A stretch of 64,000 nucleotides of DNA from Fuerstiella sp. GTDB taxonomy: Bacteria; Planctomycetota; Planctomycetia; Planctomycetales; Planctomycetaceae. The first letter of the stretch is position 1. Every line of letters begins with the position of its first letter. The position numbers were made by a program, and so were the translations under genes. Positions 18,085-27,284 of the stretch are shown here, one piece after another. Under the pieces are notes generated by a model. The model searched no databases, was not told the origin of the DNA, and saw only the letters and a program-made list of their open reading frames with translations. The stretch covers positions 1 through 64,000 of the forward strand of contig JAQWOH010000015.1 in NCBI GenBank assembly GCA_029245955.1. The letters run 5' to 3'.

Positions 18085-18290
18085 CGAACAGCCTGATGCT
18101 GCATTGTGTGTCTGATGTCGCTTATCGGTTAGCTGTCGCTTAAGTCGCAGTGCTTTCTTTTCCGTGATCTTTGTCGAACCCGCATTCACTCTGCGCAGTG
18201 AGCGGTGAACGTTACTCGGAACATGTCTGAGTTTCCCTGCGTTGCGGGGCCGGCAGCATTGAGGTGGCGTTGTCTGTCGGAGATCCGGTT

Positions 18291-20036
18291 TTACATTCGG
18301 ACGTTCATGATCCACAGACACTGATAGGGTTCGATGGTAACCGTCGCTGTCAGGTCGTCGAAATAGATTTCGGCAATTGGGTCCTGCCAGCGGTCCAGCG
18401 AAATCAGGTTCAAGTCTGCCAGACGCAGTTGCTGAGCTACCGCTGTCATGTTGTGCAGCGCAAAGATGCTTTGATTACGTTCGCGACTTTGGCGCCAGAA
18501 CGCAAAAAACGGGGCATCCAGCTGCAGCGTGAATTGAGTTGCATTCGGGTGAAAGGCCGGCTGTCGCTGCCGAATGTTCAGACGCCGAATCAGTTCATGA
18601 AATACCAGGCTATGGTCGGATAGTTCGTCATTCAGAGCCGCCTGCAGGTCATCATAGTCCCACTTGTGTCGGTTAATAGAACGGTTCTGGCCGCTGTGTG
18701 CCACGGCTTCTGCATCGTTCAGAGTTGCCAGCAGACTGTGGATATAGAACGCCGGGATGCCTTCCAGTCCCAGCATGACCGTTTGTGAACACAGAAAACG
18801 ATCTACCTGCCAGTTGTCTTCGCCTTCGGTCGTGCCCTTTAAGGCGTCAAACAGAGAGATGTTGAGTTCGTACACATGTTCCGCCTCATCGGCACCGCGC
18901 CGGGTCGAAATACGCCCCCCGAACTGGTGGATTGTTTCCACCATCTGCAGTTGTTCTTCGTCGGACAGCAGGCCCTCAGCCGGTCGCATGCCGATGCCAT
19001 CGTGTGATGCTGTAAAGTTCAGATACGTGCAGCCGACGGGAGCGGGCGGCATGCTCATCATCCACCGTTTCAGATACTCGGTCCTGCCGGTCAGCAGCGA
19101 ATGCACCAGCAATGGTGCCAGGCTGAAGTTGTAAATAACGTGGGCTTCATTGCGGTTGCCAAAGTACGACAGGTTTTCGTGATTCGGCACGTTTGTTTCA
19201 GTGATTAGCAGTGTGCCGGGAGCAAAGAAGTCGGTCACCGTGCGGATCAGTCGGACGACCTCATGAGTCTGTGGCAGATGCATGCAGGCGGTACCTGGTT
19301 CCTTCCACAGAAAGCCTATCGCGTCCAGGCGGAAGATGCTGACTCCCTGTTCAATGTACAGCCTGATGACGTGCAGGAATTCCAGCAGGACCTGTGGATT
19401 TCGAAAATCCAGGTCGATCTGATCGTGGCTGAACGTACACCACACATGTTTGATGCCATCTGGTGTTTCCGTAGGACGCAGCAACGCGGATGCCCGCGGT
19501 CGGACAACCTGTGACAGGTCATCGCCGGCAGCGGCCTCCACAAAATACGAAGCTCCAGGTTCACGTCCCTCGCAGTAATTCTGAAACCATTCGCTTTGCG
19601 ACGATACGTGATTGATCACCAGATCAGCCATCAGCCGGTAACGGTCGGAGACTGCGGCTGCGTCGGCCCAGTCACCCAAATCCGGATTTACGCTGGCATA
19701 ATCAATCACCGCGAATCCATCGTCTGAACTGAACGGGCAGAACGGCAGAATGTGTACCGACGAGAATGCGTCCTCCACACGAGTGTTCAGGAATCTTGCG
19801 AGCGTCTGCAGCGGCTTTTCGTCCGGCGCGGTGATCGAATCACCGTAGGTGATCAGCAGACCGTCTTCCTCAGACCACAGCTCGTCAAGAGGCAATGGAA
19901 CTCGCTTATCGAAACCGTCGAAGACCGCCGCAACTTTTCCGGCCAGCAGATCAGCATTGCCGTCCGGGTAAAGAAGCAGGAGATGTTGCCGCAGCTGGTC
20001 GTAAAAACCAGTCGTGTCCGGTGAAGCAGAAGGCAT
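18291..20036 (-). CDS. GH13 sucrose-phosphorylase-like glycoside phosphorylase
   Basis: A 581-residue enzyme of the GH13 alpha-amylase superfamily that resembles the GH13_18 sucrose/glucosylglycerate phosphorylases. The (beta/alpha)8 motifs are seen as LMADLVINHVSSQS (region I), IFRLDAIGF with nucleophile Asp238 (region II), LITETNVP with acid/base Glu280 (region III) and TASHDGIG with Asp346 (region IV). These enzymes release alpha-glucose-1-phosphate from a glucoside such as sucrose, sucrose-6-phosphate or glucosylglycerate. The sequence alone does not decide between these. No signal peptide is seen, so it is probably cytoplasmic. The ATG at 20036 is preferred to 20135 because the N-terminal extension looks non-coding. 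It converges with dnaB. Confidence 0.85.
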   Translation of the reverse strand: MPSASPDTTGFYDQLRQHLLLLYPDGNADLLAGKVAAVFDGFDKRVPLPLDELWSEEDGLLITYGDSITAPDEKPLQTLARFLNTRVEDAFSSVHILPFCPFSSDDGFAVIDYASVNPDLGDWADAAAVSDRYRLMADLVINHVSSQSEWFQNYCEGREPGASYFVEAAAGDDLSQVVRPRASALLRPTETPDGIKHVWCTFSHDQIDLDFRNPQVLLEFLHVIRLYIEQGVSIFRLDAIGFLWKEPGTACMHLPQTHEVVRLIRTVTDFFAPGTLLITETNVPNHENLSYFGNRNEAHVIYNFSLAPLLVHSLLTGRTEYLKRWMMSMPPAPVGCTYLNFTASHDGIGMRPAEGLLSDEEQLQMVETIHQFGGRISTRRGADEAEHVYELNISLFDALKGTTEGEDNWQVDRFLCSQTVMLGLEGIPAFYIHSLLATLNDAEAVAHSGQNRSINRHKWDYDDLQAALNDELSDHSLVFHELIRRLNIRQRQPAFHPNATQFTLQLDAPFFAFWRQSRERNQSIFALHNMTAVAQQLRLADLNLISLDRWQDPIAEIYFDDLTATVTIEPYQCLWIMNVRM

Positions 20037-20311
20037 GAGCAGAGGCTGGATTGCGGAAGCGTCCGGACGACAGCAGCATTGCCGGGACGACAGACGGTTT
20101 GTTGTTCGTATCTGGACGCTCGCCAGTTCCGGCATGGATTATGAGTCACGTCCGCACCCCGAACAAGGCCGTGATTACCAGAAACCAATCTGGCAGGAAA
20201 CAGCCGGCACTCTCTGTCAGCACATACCGTCCGAATCATCCACGGCACGGATCGTGCATGACACCATCACGTTCTGTTCAGGAAAACGCCCTGATTGTGA
20301 CGGTGCCTGCA

Positions 20312-21141
20312 TTACACAGCCTGTTGCTGTTTATGAGTTGACACATCTGCGTGCGGACCAGTTTCCGAATTATCAGCTCCGATGGAATCCGTCCGTGACA
20401 GTGTCACCACATCCGGCTTGTACATGCGGCATACAATCTGAGCTCGCAACCACGGAAACCACGCTTCAAACGTGCGTGAGAACAGTACGCCACAGCGCCA
20501 AGCCAGTCTGTTAAAGGCCAGATACGCCGGTGGCACCGGGACATTTTCGATCTCAACTTCTGCGCCGCATTCCTTAGCTATCCGGTGAATCGCTGACCGT
20601 GTATTAATTCGATAGAACGTGGGAAAGACGTCGTCGTCAATACGTCCCATTCCCAGATGACGAATCAGAAACGTGTGAAACCAGTGTGGTGTCGCCACTG
20701 CAATCAGCGATATGTAGTACCAGAACGAAACAGTATGGAAGTATGGAACATCAATAGACCCCCTGGCTTCAACACCCGCAGCGATTCGCGTACACAGGCC
20801 GTCGGGTCTTCAAGGTGTTCGGCCACCATAGTGTGGAAAACAAGATCAAACGTATTGTCCTCGAAGGGTAGTGTCACGGCATCAGCAACGTGTGCTTCAT
20901 CCAGCGTCGGGTTGTTCAGGACGCGAGGATCGACATCGACACCTGCGGACAGCAGCACTCGCGATTTCAATGGCATTTGCGTCTGCAGACCTGTGCCGGA
21001 CCCGGCTCCGATTTCCAGCACTTTGCTGTCTGTTGAAACACATTTTTCGACTGTGGTGTTAAAATGCCACGGATCGAATTCAGGGAACTCTTTGCTTCGC
21101 CACTTATGAAGTCTTTGCCGCCGAAATGCTGCTTTGTTCAT
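20312..21141 (-). pseudogene. SAM-dependent methyltransferase broken by an 8-bp tandem duplication
   Basis: Two minus-strand frames (21141-20704 and 20698-20312) are the two halves of one class I methyltransferase. The first half holds SAM motif I (KVLEIGAGSGTG), FDLVFHTMVAEHL and LRVLKPGGLLMFHT. The second half holds ATPHWFHTFL and FPTFYRINT, which normally follow in this family. The frame is lost at a direct repeat, two copies of GTATGGAA (20733-20748). Removing one copy restores a continuous 273-codon frame that reads from LLMFHT into VSFWYYISLIAV and on to the second half. The ATG at 21141 has AAGGA seven bases upstream. The allele as given would make a 145-residue truncated protein. It could be a recent mutation, a slippage-controlled switch or a sequencing artefact. 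Confidence 0.85.
20733..20748. repeat. 8-bp tandem duplication GTATGGAA x2
   Basis: Two perfect adjacent copies of GTATGGAA inside a methyltransferase gene. Because 8 is not a multiple of 3, the second copy shifts the reading frame, and deleting one copy restores it exactly. Confidence 0.95.
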
Positions 21142-21450
21142 ATACAATTCCTTGAGATAGTTGGCTGTTGTGCCACATGGGATGCTATTTCACAGTGGCC
21201 GTCGCTGTCACTGCCAGAGCCATTCCCCGCAATTCATACGTGCAGGCTGGACGGTGTGCGGCGGTGCATAGCTGCAGATTTTGCCGGTGAAGTGTCAAGT
21301 TATCGTCTGCAAGATCGTTTGCCGCGTTAATGCTTGTCAGTTGATATCGAGCAGGACGGCATGAATTGATACTTTCATGGTGCGTCACTGATGTCTCACG
21401 TTTCTGCCCGCACTGGCAGCGCAGACAAGGCGCGGCGTTCAGATTTGTTT

Positions 21451-21475
21451 TTGCCCCTGCCGCAGGCAGGGGCAA
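21451..21475. other. 11-bp inverted repeat in a 395-bp intergenic stretch
   Basis: TTGCCCCTGCC (21451-21461) and GGCAGGGGCAA (21465-21475) form a perfect stem with a 3-nt loop. It lies between two divergent methyltransferase genes, in a stretch (21142-21535) with no other recognisable feature. It lacks a trailing T run on either strand, so it does not look like a normal terminator. It could be a protein-binding palindrome or part of an untranslated leader of the plus-strand gene. Confidence 0.5.
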
Positions 21476-21535
21476 GACGGCGCTGCTGAATTCACGAAAT
21501 TACCGCAAGCTGGTTTCTGCTCCGGGGATTGATCC

Positions 21536-22453
21536 ATGGCCAACACGGTTACAACGTCGACTCACCGTTCAGGCCCGGTCGACCAAATACTTTTGTGTCC
21601 GGCCTGCGGTACTCAGAACGAGCAGCCCCGAACGTTTCAGTTCGATTCCGGACGTGGTGTCACTGCGTGGGCCCGGTGCAACCACTGCGACACCTATTTC
21701 TTGACGTCGACATACGACCCGCAGGTCGAAACCGACCATACCCGCCATATGGCATGGGGCAACGAAGACGAGGGGGCGGCTCTCAACCAAAGACGGCGAT
21801 ATGGCTTCGTGGCAGCGCTGGACAGAATTGAGGAACTCGGCTATGGCGGCGGAAAAATTCTTGATGTTGGCTGTTCGTTTGGGGGTATTCTTCTGGAAGC
21901 GAAGAAACGAGGATTTGAATGTGCCGGCGTCGACATCGTACCTGAAGCCGTTGCCTACGTTCAGGGGCTCGGAATTTCGGCCGAAGAATGTTCGTCGCTT
22001 CACGACTGTACACTGTTCTCCCGCCAGTCCCCGGCCGACGTCATTTCCGTTCTTGACGCTCATATTTACTGGCCCAATCAGCCTGCAGAATTGCGAGCGG
22101 CTTACGATCTGCTGCGTGAGAACGGCTTGCTGGTTATTCGAGCCATTACGAAATCCGCGCTTGTTACGGCCGGACGTTTTGTGGGCTCCTTTTCCCCCGG
22201 CATTTCTCGCAAACTGATTCGTCGCGCCATCTCTGACCATCGTTTTTCGATGCCACTGAAGAGCCTCCTGAACACCGTTGAGGAGGTGGGGTTTGAAATT
22301 GTTTCCGCATCGCCACGTGGGACGCGGGATACTCGGGAAATGCCGCTGGATACACAAGCGGCACACCATGTCGGCACACTTCTGTGGCACGGACTGGGTG
22401 TTTCCATAGCGCCGTCGACGCTGATCTTCGCAAGGAAGAAACAGAGCACATAG
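21536..22453 (+). CDS. class I SAM-dependent methyltransferase with zinc-ribbon N-terminus
   Basis: A 305-residue protein. The first 60 residues carry two Cys pairs (CPAC and CNHC), a zinc-ribbon arrangement often seen before sugar- or glycan-linked methyltransferase domains. The methyltransferase core follows, with KILDVGCSFGGIL (motif I, about 102-114) and CAGVDIVPEAV. No membrane segment or signal peptide is seen. It is the only gene between 20.3 and 35.2 kb on the plus strand, so it is expressed apart from the minus-strand glycan run. The substrate is unknown; methylation of a glycan or lipid intermediate is inferred only from the neighbours. Confidence 0.85.
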   Translation: MANTVTTSTHRSGPVDQILLCPACGTQNEQPRTFQFDSGRGVTAWARCNHCDTYFLTSTYDPQVETDHTRHMAWGNEDEGAALNQRRRYGFVAALDRIEELGYGGGKILDVGCSFGGILLEAKKRGFECAGVDIVPEAVAYVQGLGISAEECSSLHDCTLFSRQSPADVISVLDAHIYWPNQPAELRAAYDLLRENGLLVIRAITKSALVTAGRFVGSFSPGISRKLIRRAISDHRFSMPLKSLLNTVEEVGFEIVSASPRGTRDTREMPLDTQAAHHVGTLLWHGLGVSIAPSTLIFARKKQST

Positions 22454-22638
22454 GGAAGCAGGATCGAGCAGAAACGGGTGATCGCAGCAGCACGCCACAG
22501 GCGACGGTTCACCGGGGCTTCTGACAGTGCCGATCATCCGCCACAGCGAACGGCTGAATATTTGACGCTGGAGCCCGGACGTGCGCTGTATCTGAAGTGG
22601 CGATTACATCAGGTGCGATGTGCAATTCTCAATCAGTC

Positions 22639-23592
22639 CTAGGCTACTTTTCGAAGCGGCGCGTACTTGTTGGGTGGCGACGATGTGGTGTCTTCGGAAG
22701 TTTCCTGTGTCGCTGCCGTTGCCGGCCTGCGAAAAATCAGAAACTCCTTTGGCGCGTAATGGCATGCTCCCGACGTCATGCGATACAGCAGGGACGTCGC
22801 ATGGAAGTACGCGCCCTTGAGAAAACGTGCAGGCAGACTGCCATGAGACGGCATTGCCTCGGGATGGGATTCGACAGCTTCAAAGCCAACTCGGGAAGCC
22901 ATCACGACCAATGAAGCGGTTGTGTAAAAGTAGAAGTTCACGCCTGCGTTCAGTCGCAGTGGCACACCGAACAGCAGCTGACATAACAGTCCGGATCCGG
23001 TCAGCATACGGTAGTTCTGCCCGGGTACTTCGAGAGCGAAAATGCCGCCGGGTTTCAGCACACGAAATATCTCGGCAAGGTCCTCATTGGGCGTACGGTG
23101 ACAGTTGAATGCGTCCAGCGACGTGACGACATCAAAGGATTCAGCGACATAGTCCTGCTCAGACAGATAACCCCGATGTACGTTGAGCCCAAAATGGTCG
23201 CGAGCGAAATTCGTGGAAACCGCTGACGGTTCGACACCTTCCACGTCCCAGCCTGCTGCATTCTGAAACTCTTTCAGGAAGTACCCGGATGCCGTGCCCA
23301 CGTCCAGCAAGCGACCGCCGTCCGGAACGAGTCGCTGCACCACGGCGGCCTCGCGCTGCAGGCTGTCGCTGCGGTAGCTCACATAATGCAGCTGAGTCGT
23401 TTCTTCTGCGTCGACGTGTTCGGTCCGAAAAAATTCCTCTGTTTCATCGACGGTGCTGCATTCGCCGACAAACATCAGGCTGCAGACATTGCAGCGCACG
23501 ATGGGCAGATCGTGGCATTCGCCGACCGGTGTTCTGGACGCCGGTCCGCAGACGGGACATTCTGTTTTCACGCATTCCGTCATGTTTGTCAT
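22639..23592 (-). CDS. class I SAM-dependent methyltransferase with zinc-ribbon N-terminus
   Basis: A 317-residue protein with Cys pairs near the N-terminus (CPVC, CNVC) followed by a methyltransferase domain: RLLDVGTASGYFLKEF (motif I), DVEGVEPSAV, SFDVVTSLDAFNC and IFRVLKPGGIFALEVPG. It belongs to the same broad family as the protein at 21536-22453 but is not a close copy. It is the last gene of the minus-strand glycan run, 6 bp after the flippase stop, so it is probably co-transcribed with it. Modification of a surface sugar is a reasonable inference. Confidence 0.87.
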   Translation of the reverse strand: MTNMTECVKTECPVCGPASRTPVGECHDLPIVRCNVCSLMFVGECSTVDETEEFFRTEHVDAEETTQLHYVSYRSDSLQREAAVVQRLVPDGGRLLDVGTASGYFLKEFQNAAGWDVEGVEPSAVSTNFARDHFGLNVHRGYLSEQDYVAESFDVVTSLDAFNCHRTPNEDLAEIFRVLKPGGIFALEVPGQNYRMLTGSGLLCQLLFGVPLRLNAGVNFYFYTTASLVVMASRVGFEAVESHPEAMPSHGSLPARFLKGAYFHATSLLYRMTSGACHYAPKEFLIFRRPATAATQETSEDTTSSPPNKYAPLRKVA

Positions 23593-23598
23593 CCCTTG

Positions 23599-24900
23599 TC
23601 AGCGACTCACGACAATCATCAGCATCAACGCCGCCACCGATCCCAGAATGATCCCCACCGGGACGCCTCGATGCTTTCGTTGCTGCCACAAAAGGCTGAG
23701 GCGCGCGACCAGCAGCGTGGATTCACCCAGTCCCCATCCCAGTGCCGCGGCCACCTGCCATGACAGACTTCCGTGAAAGACCGTTACCAGAGTAAGTACA
23801 GTGAGGCCCAGGACAACGGCAGCAACGTCGTGCCAGTTCAGAGCGTACGCGTTCAGGGTGTATTTTAGCCCCATGTTGATGCACGATAGATATAGTCCGG
23901 GCATCAACAGAACGGTGATCTGAGCCACTTCATCAAGACCTCGATGGGCGAAGATGCCCGAAACCGGCACGGAAAACAGGATTCCCAGCAGGCACACCGG
24001 CACAAAGACAATCGTGACCAGCATCAGTTTGCGTCGGACAACAGCTTTGATCGCATTCAGATCGTTTGATTCGATGGCTTTGGCCAGTAACGCAAAGGAC
24101 GACACAAAGACGCCGGTCGCAATCAGCCCGGACGTGTTGACCAGTTTGAACGCCGTGCCGTAGATCTTGATATCACGTGGCGTCGCAAACGCTTCCAGCA
24201 GAAACGGAGTAGCCCGTTGAAACAGGCAGACAAGTACAAGGCCTGTCCCCACTGGAAATGTCGCCGCGATGGTCTTACCAAGCGTACTTAGTGGTCGAGT
24301 ATCTGCGGCAACGCCGCTTTCGAACAATGGCTGGACAATTCTCAGTCGCGATTCGATCAGTATTCTTAACACGTTGCAGGTGAGCCAGATGAGCAACAAT
24401 GTTGTCAGATGAAACCCCAGCAGGGCGGCCGCAATCATGCCTACCGCCATGACCACACGAGAAATGAGCACAACAATGGCTTCTGTATCAAGTCGTTCTT
24501 TCGCGCGCAGGAACCACAGAAACGGATCGGTGCCCGGCTGCGTTGCCGCGACCAGAACGCTGAGCAGGAATCCTGTTGCCGAAAGTGTGTTGCGAGGCAG
24601 CAGCGGCAAGAGTACTGCGGAAGTCAGTGTGTAGAACAGCTTGCAGCGCAGCGACTGAGACAGCACTGAGCGCGGCGTTGCAGAAACTGAAAATTCGCGC
24701 ACGCCCCACAGTCTTCCGCCGAAGTCCGATGCCATTTCCAGCAGGCCGATCAGATACGTGGCTGTGATGAAGGCCGCACACCCAGTGTCGTCCAGCAGCT
24801 GAAACAGGACGAACAGCAGCACGATCTGCAGGACGCCATGAATGGCGTTTCCACCCGCATTGCTGATCACATTTCGGCCGAAGCGCCCAGGCATTTTCAT
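23599..24900 (-). CDS. polysaccharide flippase (Wzx/MATE-like)
   Basis: A 433-residue integral membrane protein with about 12 predicted hydrophobic segments, starting with FGRNVISNAGGNAIHGVLQIVL as in oligosaccharide flippases of the MVF/MOP superfamily. Such proteins move undecaprenyl-linked repeat units across the inner membrane. Its ATG (24900) follows the polymerase stop (24902) directly, so translation is coupled. A flippase next to a Wzy-type polymerase supports a Wzx/Wzy-dependent surface polysaccharide pathway. Confidence 0.85.
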   Translation of the reverse strand: MKMPGRFGRNVISNAGGNAIHGVLQIVLLFVLFQLLDDTGCAAFITATYLIGLLEMASDFGGRLWGVREFSVSATPRSVLSQSLRCKLFYTLTSAVLLPLLPRNTLSATGFLLSVLVAATQPGTDPFLWFLRAKERLDTEAIVVLISRVVMAVGMIAAALLGFHLTTLLLIWLTCNVLRILIESRLRIVQPLFESGVAADTRPLSTLGKTIAATFPVGTGLVLVCLFQRATPFLLEAFATPRDIKIYGTAFKLVNTSGLIATGVFVSSFALLAKAIESNDLNAIKAVVRRKLMLVTIVFVPVCLLGILFSVPVSGIFAHRGLDEVAQITVLLMPGLYLSCINMGLKYTLNAYALNWHDVAAVVLGLTVLTLVTVFHGSLSWQVAAALGWGLGESTLLVARLSLLWQQRKHRGVPVGIILGSVAALMLMIVVSR

Positions 24901-24901
24901 G

Positions 24902-26335
24902 TCAGACCGCCTGTTCGTCAGCGTTTGGATCCGCCGGGCTGAAGAAGACCAGCGAAATCGAAATCCAGTACAGACAGCACAGGGGATTGTTGTTCAACAG
25001 GTACTGAGTATTACCGAACTCACGTCCAATAAAGAACAGCAGCAGACAGGCGGCGATCGCCCGCTCTTTCTTGTCGAACGAAAAACTTTTCCTGACCAGT
25101 TTGCGGATCAGCACAGCATAGAATAACAGACCCAGAAGGCCAAACATGCCGGCCGCCGACAGAATCCAGTTATGAGGATCTGAACCGTAGTAGCCGAGCA
25201 CTGTTTTCACGAAGACGGGGAAGTGTGTCAGTCCATAGCCGAACAACCAGTCGCCAGCGTCCATGTACTGCAGCGTCGCCTGCCAGAATTCTCCCCGAAC
25301 ACCAAGGCTGTGAAGATCCTTAAGTCGCATTATCACCAGCAGTTCACCCCAGGGGATGTCCATTAGGATGATCAGAGGCACCATCAATACACCGGCAAGG
25401 ATGGTATAACGTGGCGAAAGTGTCCATGTCATTGCCGCGGTCCCGGCAAGATAAAACACAAGCATCGTTCGGGCACCGCCGAGAAATGCGGCTGTCATAC
25501 CAATGACAAAGAAGCAGACAATAAATTGCGGCGAAATGTGCGGATTTGTTTTGTATCTCAGAATGATCAGCATGAACAGACCCGGCGCCGAGGCGAGGAT
25601 ATTGGGAGACAGAAACGGTCCTGTCAGCCGTGCCATACTTCGCGCGCCACCGTTGATCATCTGAAACAGTTGCTTCATTTCTTCGGCTCCCTGTGGTGAC
25701 GCACCGAACATCGGCCCCATAACGACCTGCAGGCCGGCGATCAGGAAGATGTGTCCGAGAATGCAGGCGGTCACCGTTTGTACGCGGATGGATGACAGCG
25801 GATCGGAAGACAACTCTCGATGAGTCAGATACCCGGTGACCATCATCATTGCCATCAGGCTGCCGACGATCGCATACGGACGCGTTTGCGATTGTTGGTG
25901 AAGACCCAAGTGCTGCTGCACGGCAGAACTGCAGATCCCGTATATCACCAGGACCAGTCCCAATCGCAGCAGCCCCCGGAACTCTTTGGTTTCCATTGTC
26001 AATGGCGCACCGAATCGTTGCAGGGCGGCAGTGAGAATCATCAGCGCAGAAATTCCCGCGACCCCCAGATAATCAAAGGGTACGACCTGCCCTGGTGCGT
26101 CCTGCACAGACAGCACCAGCAGCAGCAGACAGGGCCGCCACTGTGGAAAAATCAGGGCCGCCGCCACGGCAAACATCGGACCATCGTATCGTGTCTGCAA
26201 GCCAAGTCGGGCGAATGCAAAATAAGCCGCCGACAGGACGATACCTTTGATGACTTCCGCAGAGGCTACTGACCGCTGCGAACCTGCCGCCAGCGGATTC
26301 AATAAGGTGTTTTGTCTCAGAGAAGAAGAATACAT
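24902..26335 (-). CDS. O-antigen polymerase/ligase-like membrane protein (Wzy-like)
   Basis: A 477-residue protein with about a dozen hydrophobic stretches and a larger loop in the second half that contains GEFWQATLQYMDAGDWLFGYGLTH. That type of loop is characteristic of the O-antigen ligase/polymerase (Wzy_C/WaaL) superfamily. The C-terminus has FFIGREFGNTQYLLNNN followed by a last membrane span. Sequence alone does not tell polymerase from ligase. It lies between a sulfotransferase (15 bp gap) and the flippase, which favours a polymerase role. Confidence 0.78.
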   Translation of the reverse strand: MYSSSLRQNTLLNPLAAGSQRSVASAEVIKGIVLSAAYFAFARLGLQTRYDGPMFAVAAALIFPQWRPCLLLLVLSVQDAPGQVVPFDYLGVAGISALMILTAALQRFGAPLTMETKEFRGLLRLGLVLVIYGICSSAVQQHLGLHQQSQTRPYAIVGSLMAMMMVTGYLTHRELSSDPLSSIRVQTVTACILGHIFLIAGLQVVMGPMFGASPQGAEEMKQLFQMINGGARSMARLTGPFLSPNILASAPGLFMLIILRYKTNPHISPQFIVCFFVIGMTAAFLGGARTMLVFYLAGTAAMTWTLSPRYTILAGVLMVPLIILMDIPWGELLVIMRLKDLHSLGVRGEFWQATLQYMDAGDWLFGYGLTHFPVFVKTVLGYYGSDPHNWILSAAGMFGLLGLLFYAVLIRKLVRKSFSFDKKERAIAACLLLFFIGREFGNTQYLLNNNPLCCLYWISISLVFFSPADPNADEQAV

Positions 26336-26350
26336 GATTGTCTACGGGCT

Positions 26351-27268
26351 TTAAGCAGCTTTCAGGGGACCGCAGTCATGGGAATCGTCTGACGGCAAAA
26401 AGGACTCGTGCGCCCGCCAGGCACCCGGTACAGCACCGTCCAGCTGTTGATTCAGCATGTGCAGATCGCCGCTCAGAATCTCAGCCGCTTCTTTTGAAAA
26501 CACCTGGTCAAACAGAATTTCAGGTCGACCGCGGTCGACCATCATAAACTGAATGATTTTCTCGCGAATTCGAGTCCGCCGATAGGTCCACTCCATCGCT
26601 GCACGGGCCGGAGGAAACGTCCGGGCGGTTTGCGACATCGCCTTGATGACCTTGTGTAAAGGCCTGAGATCCTGAGAGTGATTGACCTTTCGATGGAATT
26701 GTTCTGACACAAAATTCGGTGAAACTCCGACAAACTCGTATAGTTGCTGAGCCAGGCATAAACCGTCCGCTTTGACGTCGTCAAAGAAAAAACATCTGAT
26801 TTGTTCTGGTGGGAAATGTTTCAGGAACGGCTTTAGTTGTGAGGCATAGCAACTTCGACGAATATACTTCTCGTTCTTTCGGGCTAGTGTCAGCAGATCA
26901 TCAGGGGTAAGTCCTGCCACGTTGCCGTAGATCACTGACGCATCATGAAACAGGTGCGATATCGCTCGATCGAACGGATTTCGCAGCATCGCCAGAATCC
27001 TGGTGTCCGGGTACACATCGCGAATTCGTTCGGCCACCCGGTCATCGTCCATGTAGAGCGGCGATATTTCACCCGAACAGGAAGTCTGGACGGCAAAGTG
27101 TTTTCGGTACCACGATTCGCCGCGACGAAAGTTGTCGTCGTCGTTGAAGTAATTCAGCTCCTTCGGCTGACTCATGCAAATCGACGGGTGTTCGTTGAGT
27201 ACCGTCCATGCCCACGTCGTCGCGCTTTTTTCTGCGCCGATGCCGATGAATGCTGGTGACCATGTCAT
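26351..27268 (-). CDS. sulfotransferase
   Basis: A 305-residue PAPS-dependent sulfotransferase of the heparan/carbohydrate type. The 5'-phosphosulfate-binding loop is IGIGAEKSATTWAW (about 7-20). The 3'-phosphate-binding region is seen in ILAMLRNPFDRAISHL (about 96-111), with Arg-x-Pro and Ser as expected. The ATG at 27268, with GGGAG upstream, fits the family start better than 27352, which would overlap the preceding gene. It lies 16 bp after the dehydratase stop. It probably sulfates a sugar of the polysaccharide made by this locus. Confidence 0.88.
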   Translation of the reverse strand: MTWSPAFIGIGAEKSATTWAWTVLNEHPSICMSQPKELNYFNDDDNFRRGESWYRKHFAVQTSCSGEISPLYMDDDRVAERIRDVYPDTRILAMLRNPFDRAISHLFHDASVIYGNVAGLTPDDLLTLARKNEKYIRRSCYASQLKPFLKHFPPEQIRCFFFDDVKADGLCLAQQLYEFVGVSPNFVSEQFHRKVNHSQDLRPLHKVIKAMSQTARTFPPARAAMEWTYRRTRIREKIIQFMMVDRGRPEILFDQVFSKEAAEILSGDLHMLNQQLDGAVPGAWRAHESFLPSDDSHDCGPLKAA

Positions 27269-27284
27269 GCTGTGACTCCCGTGA

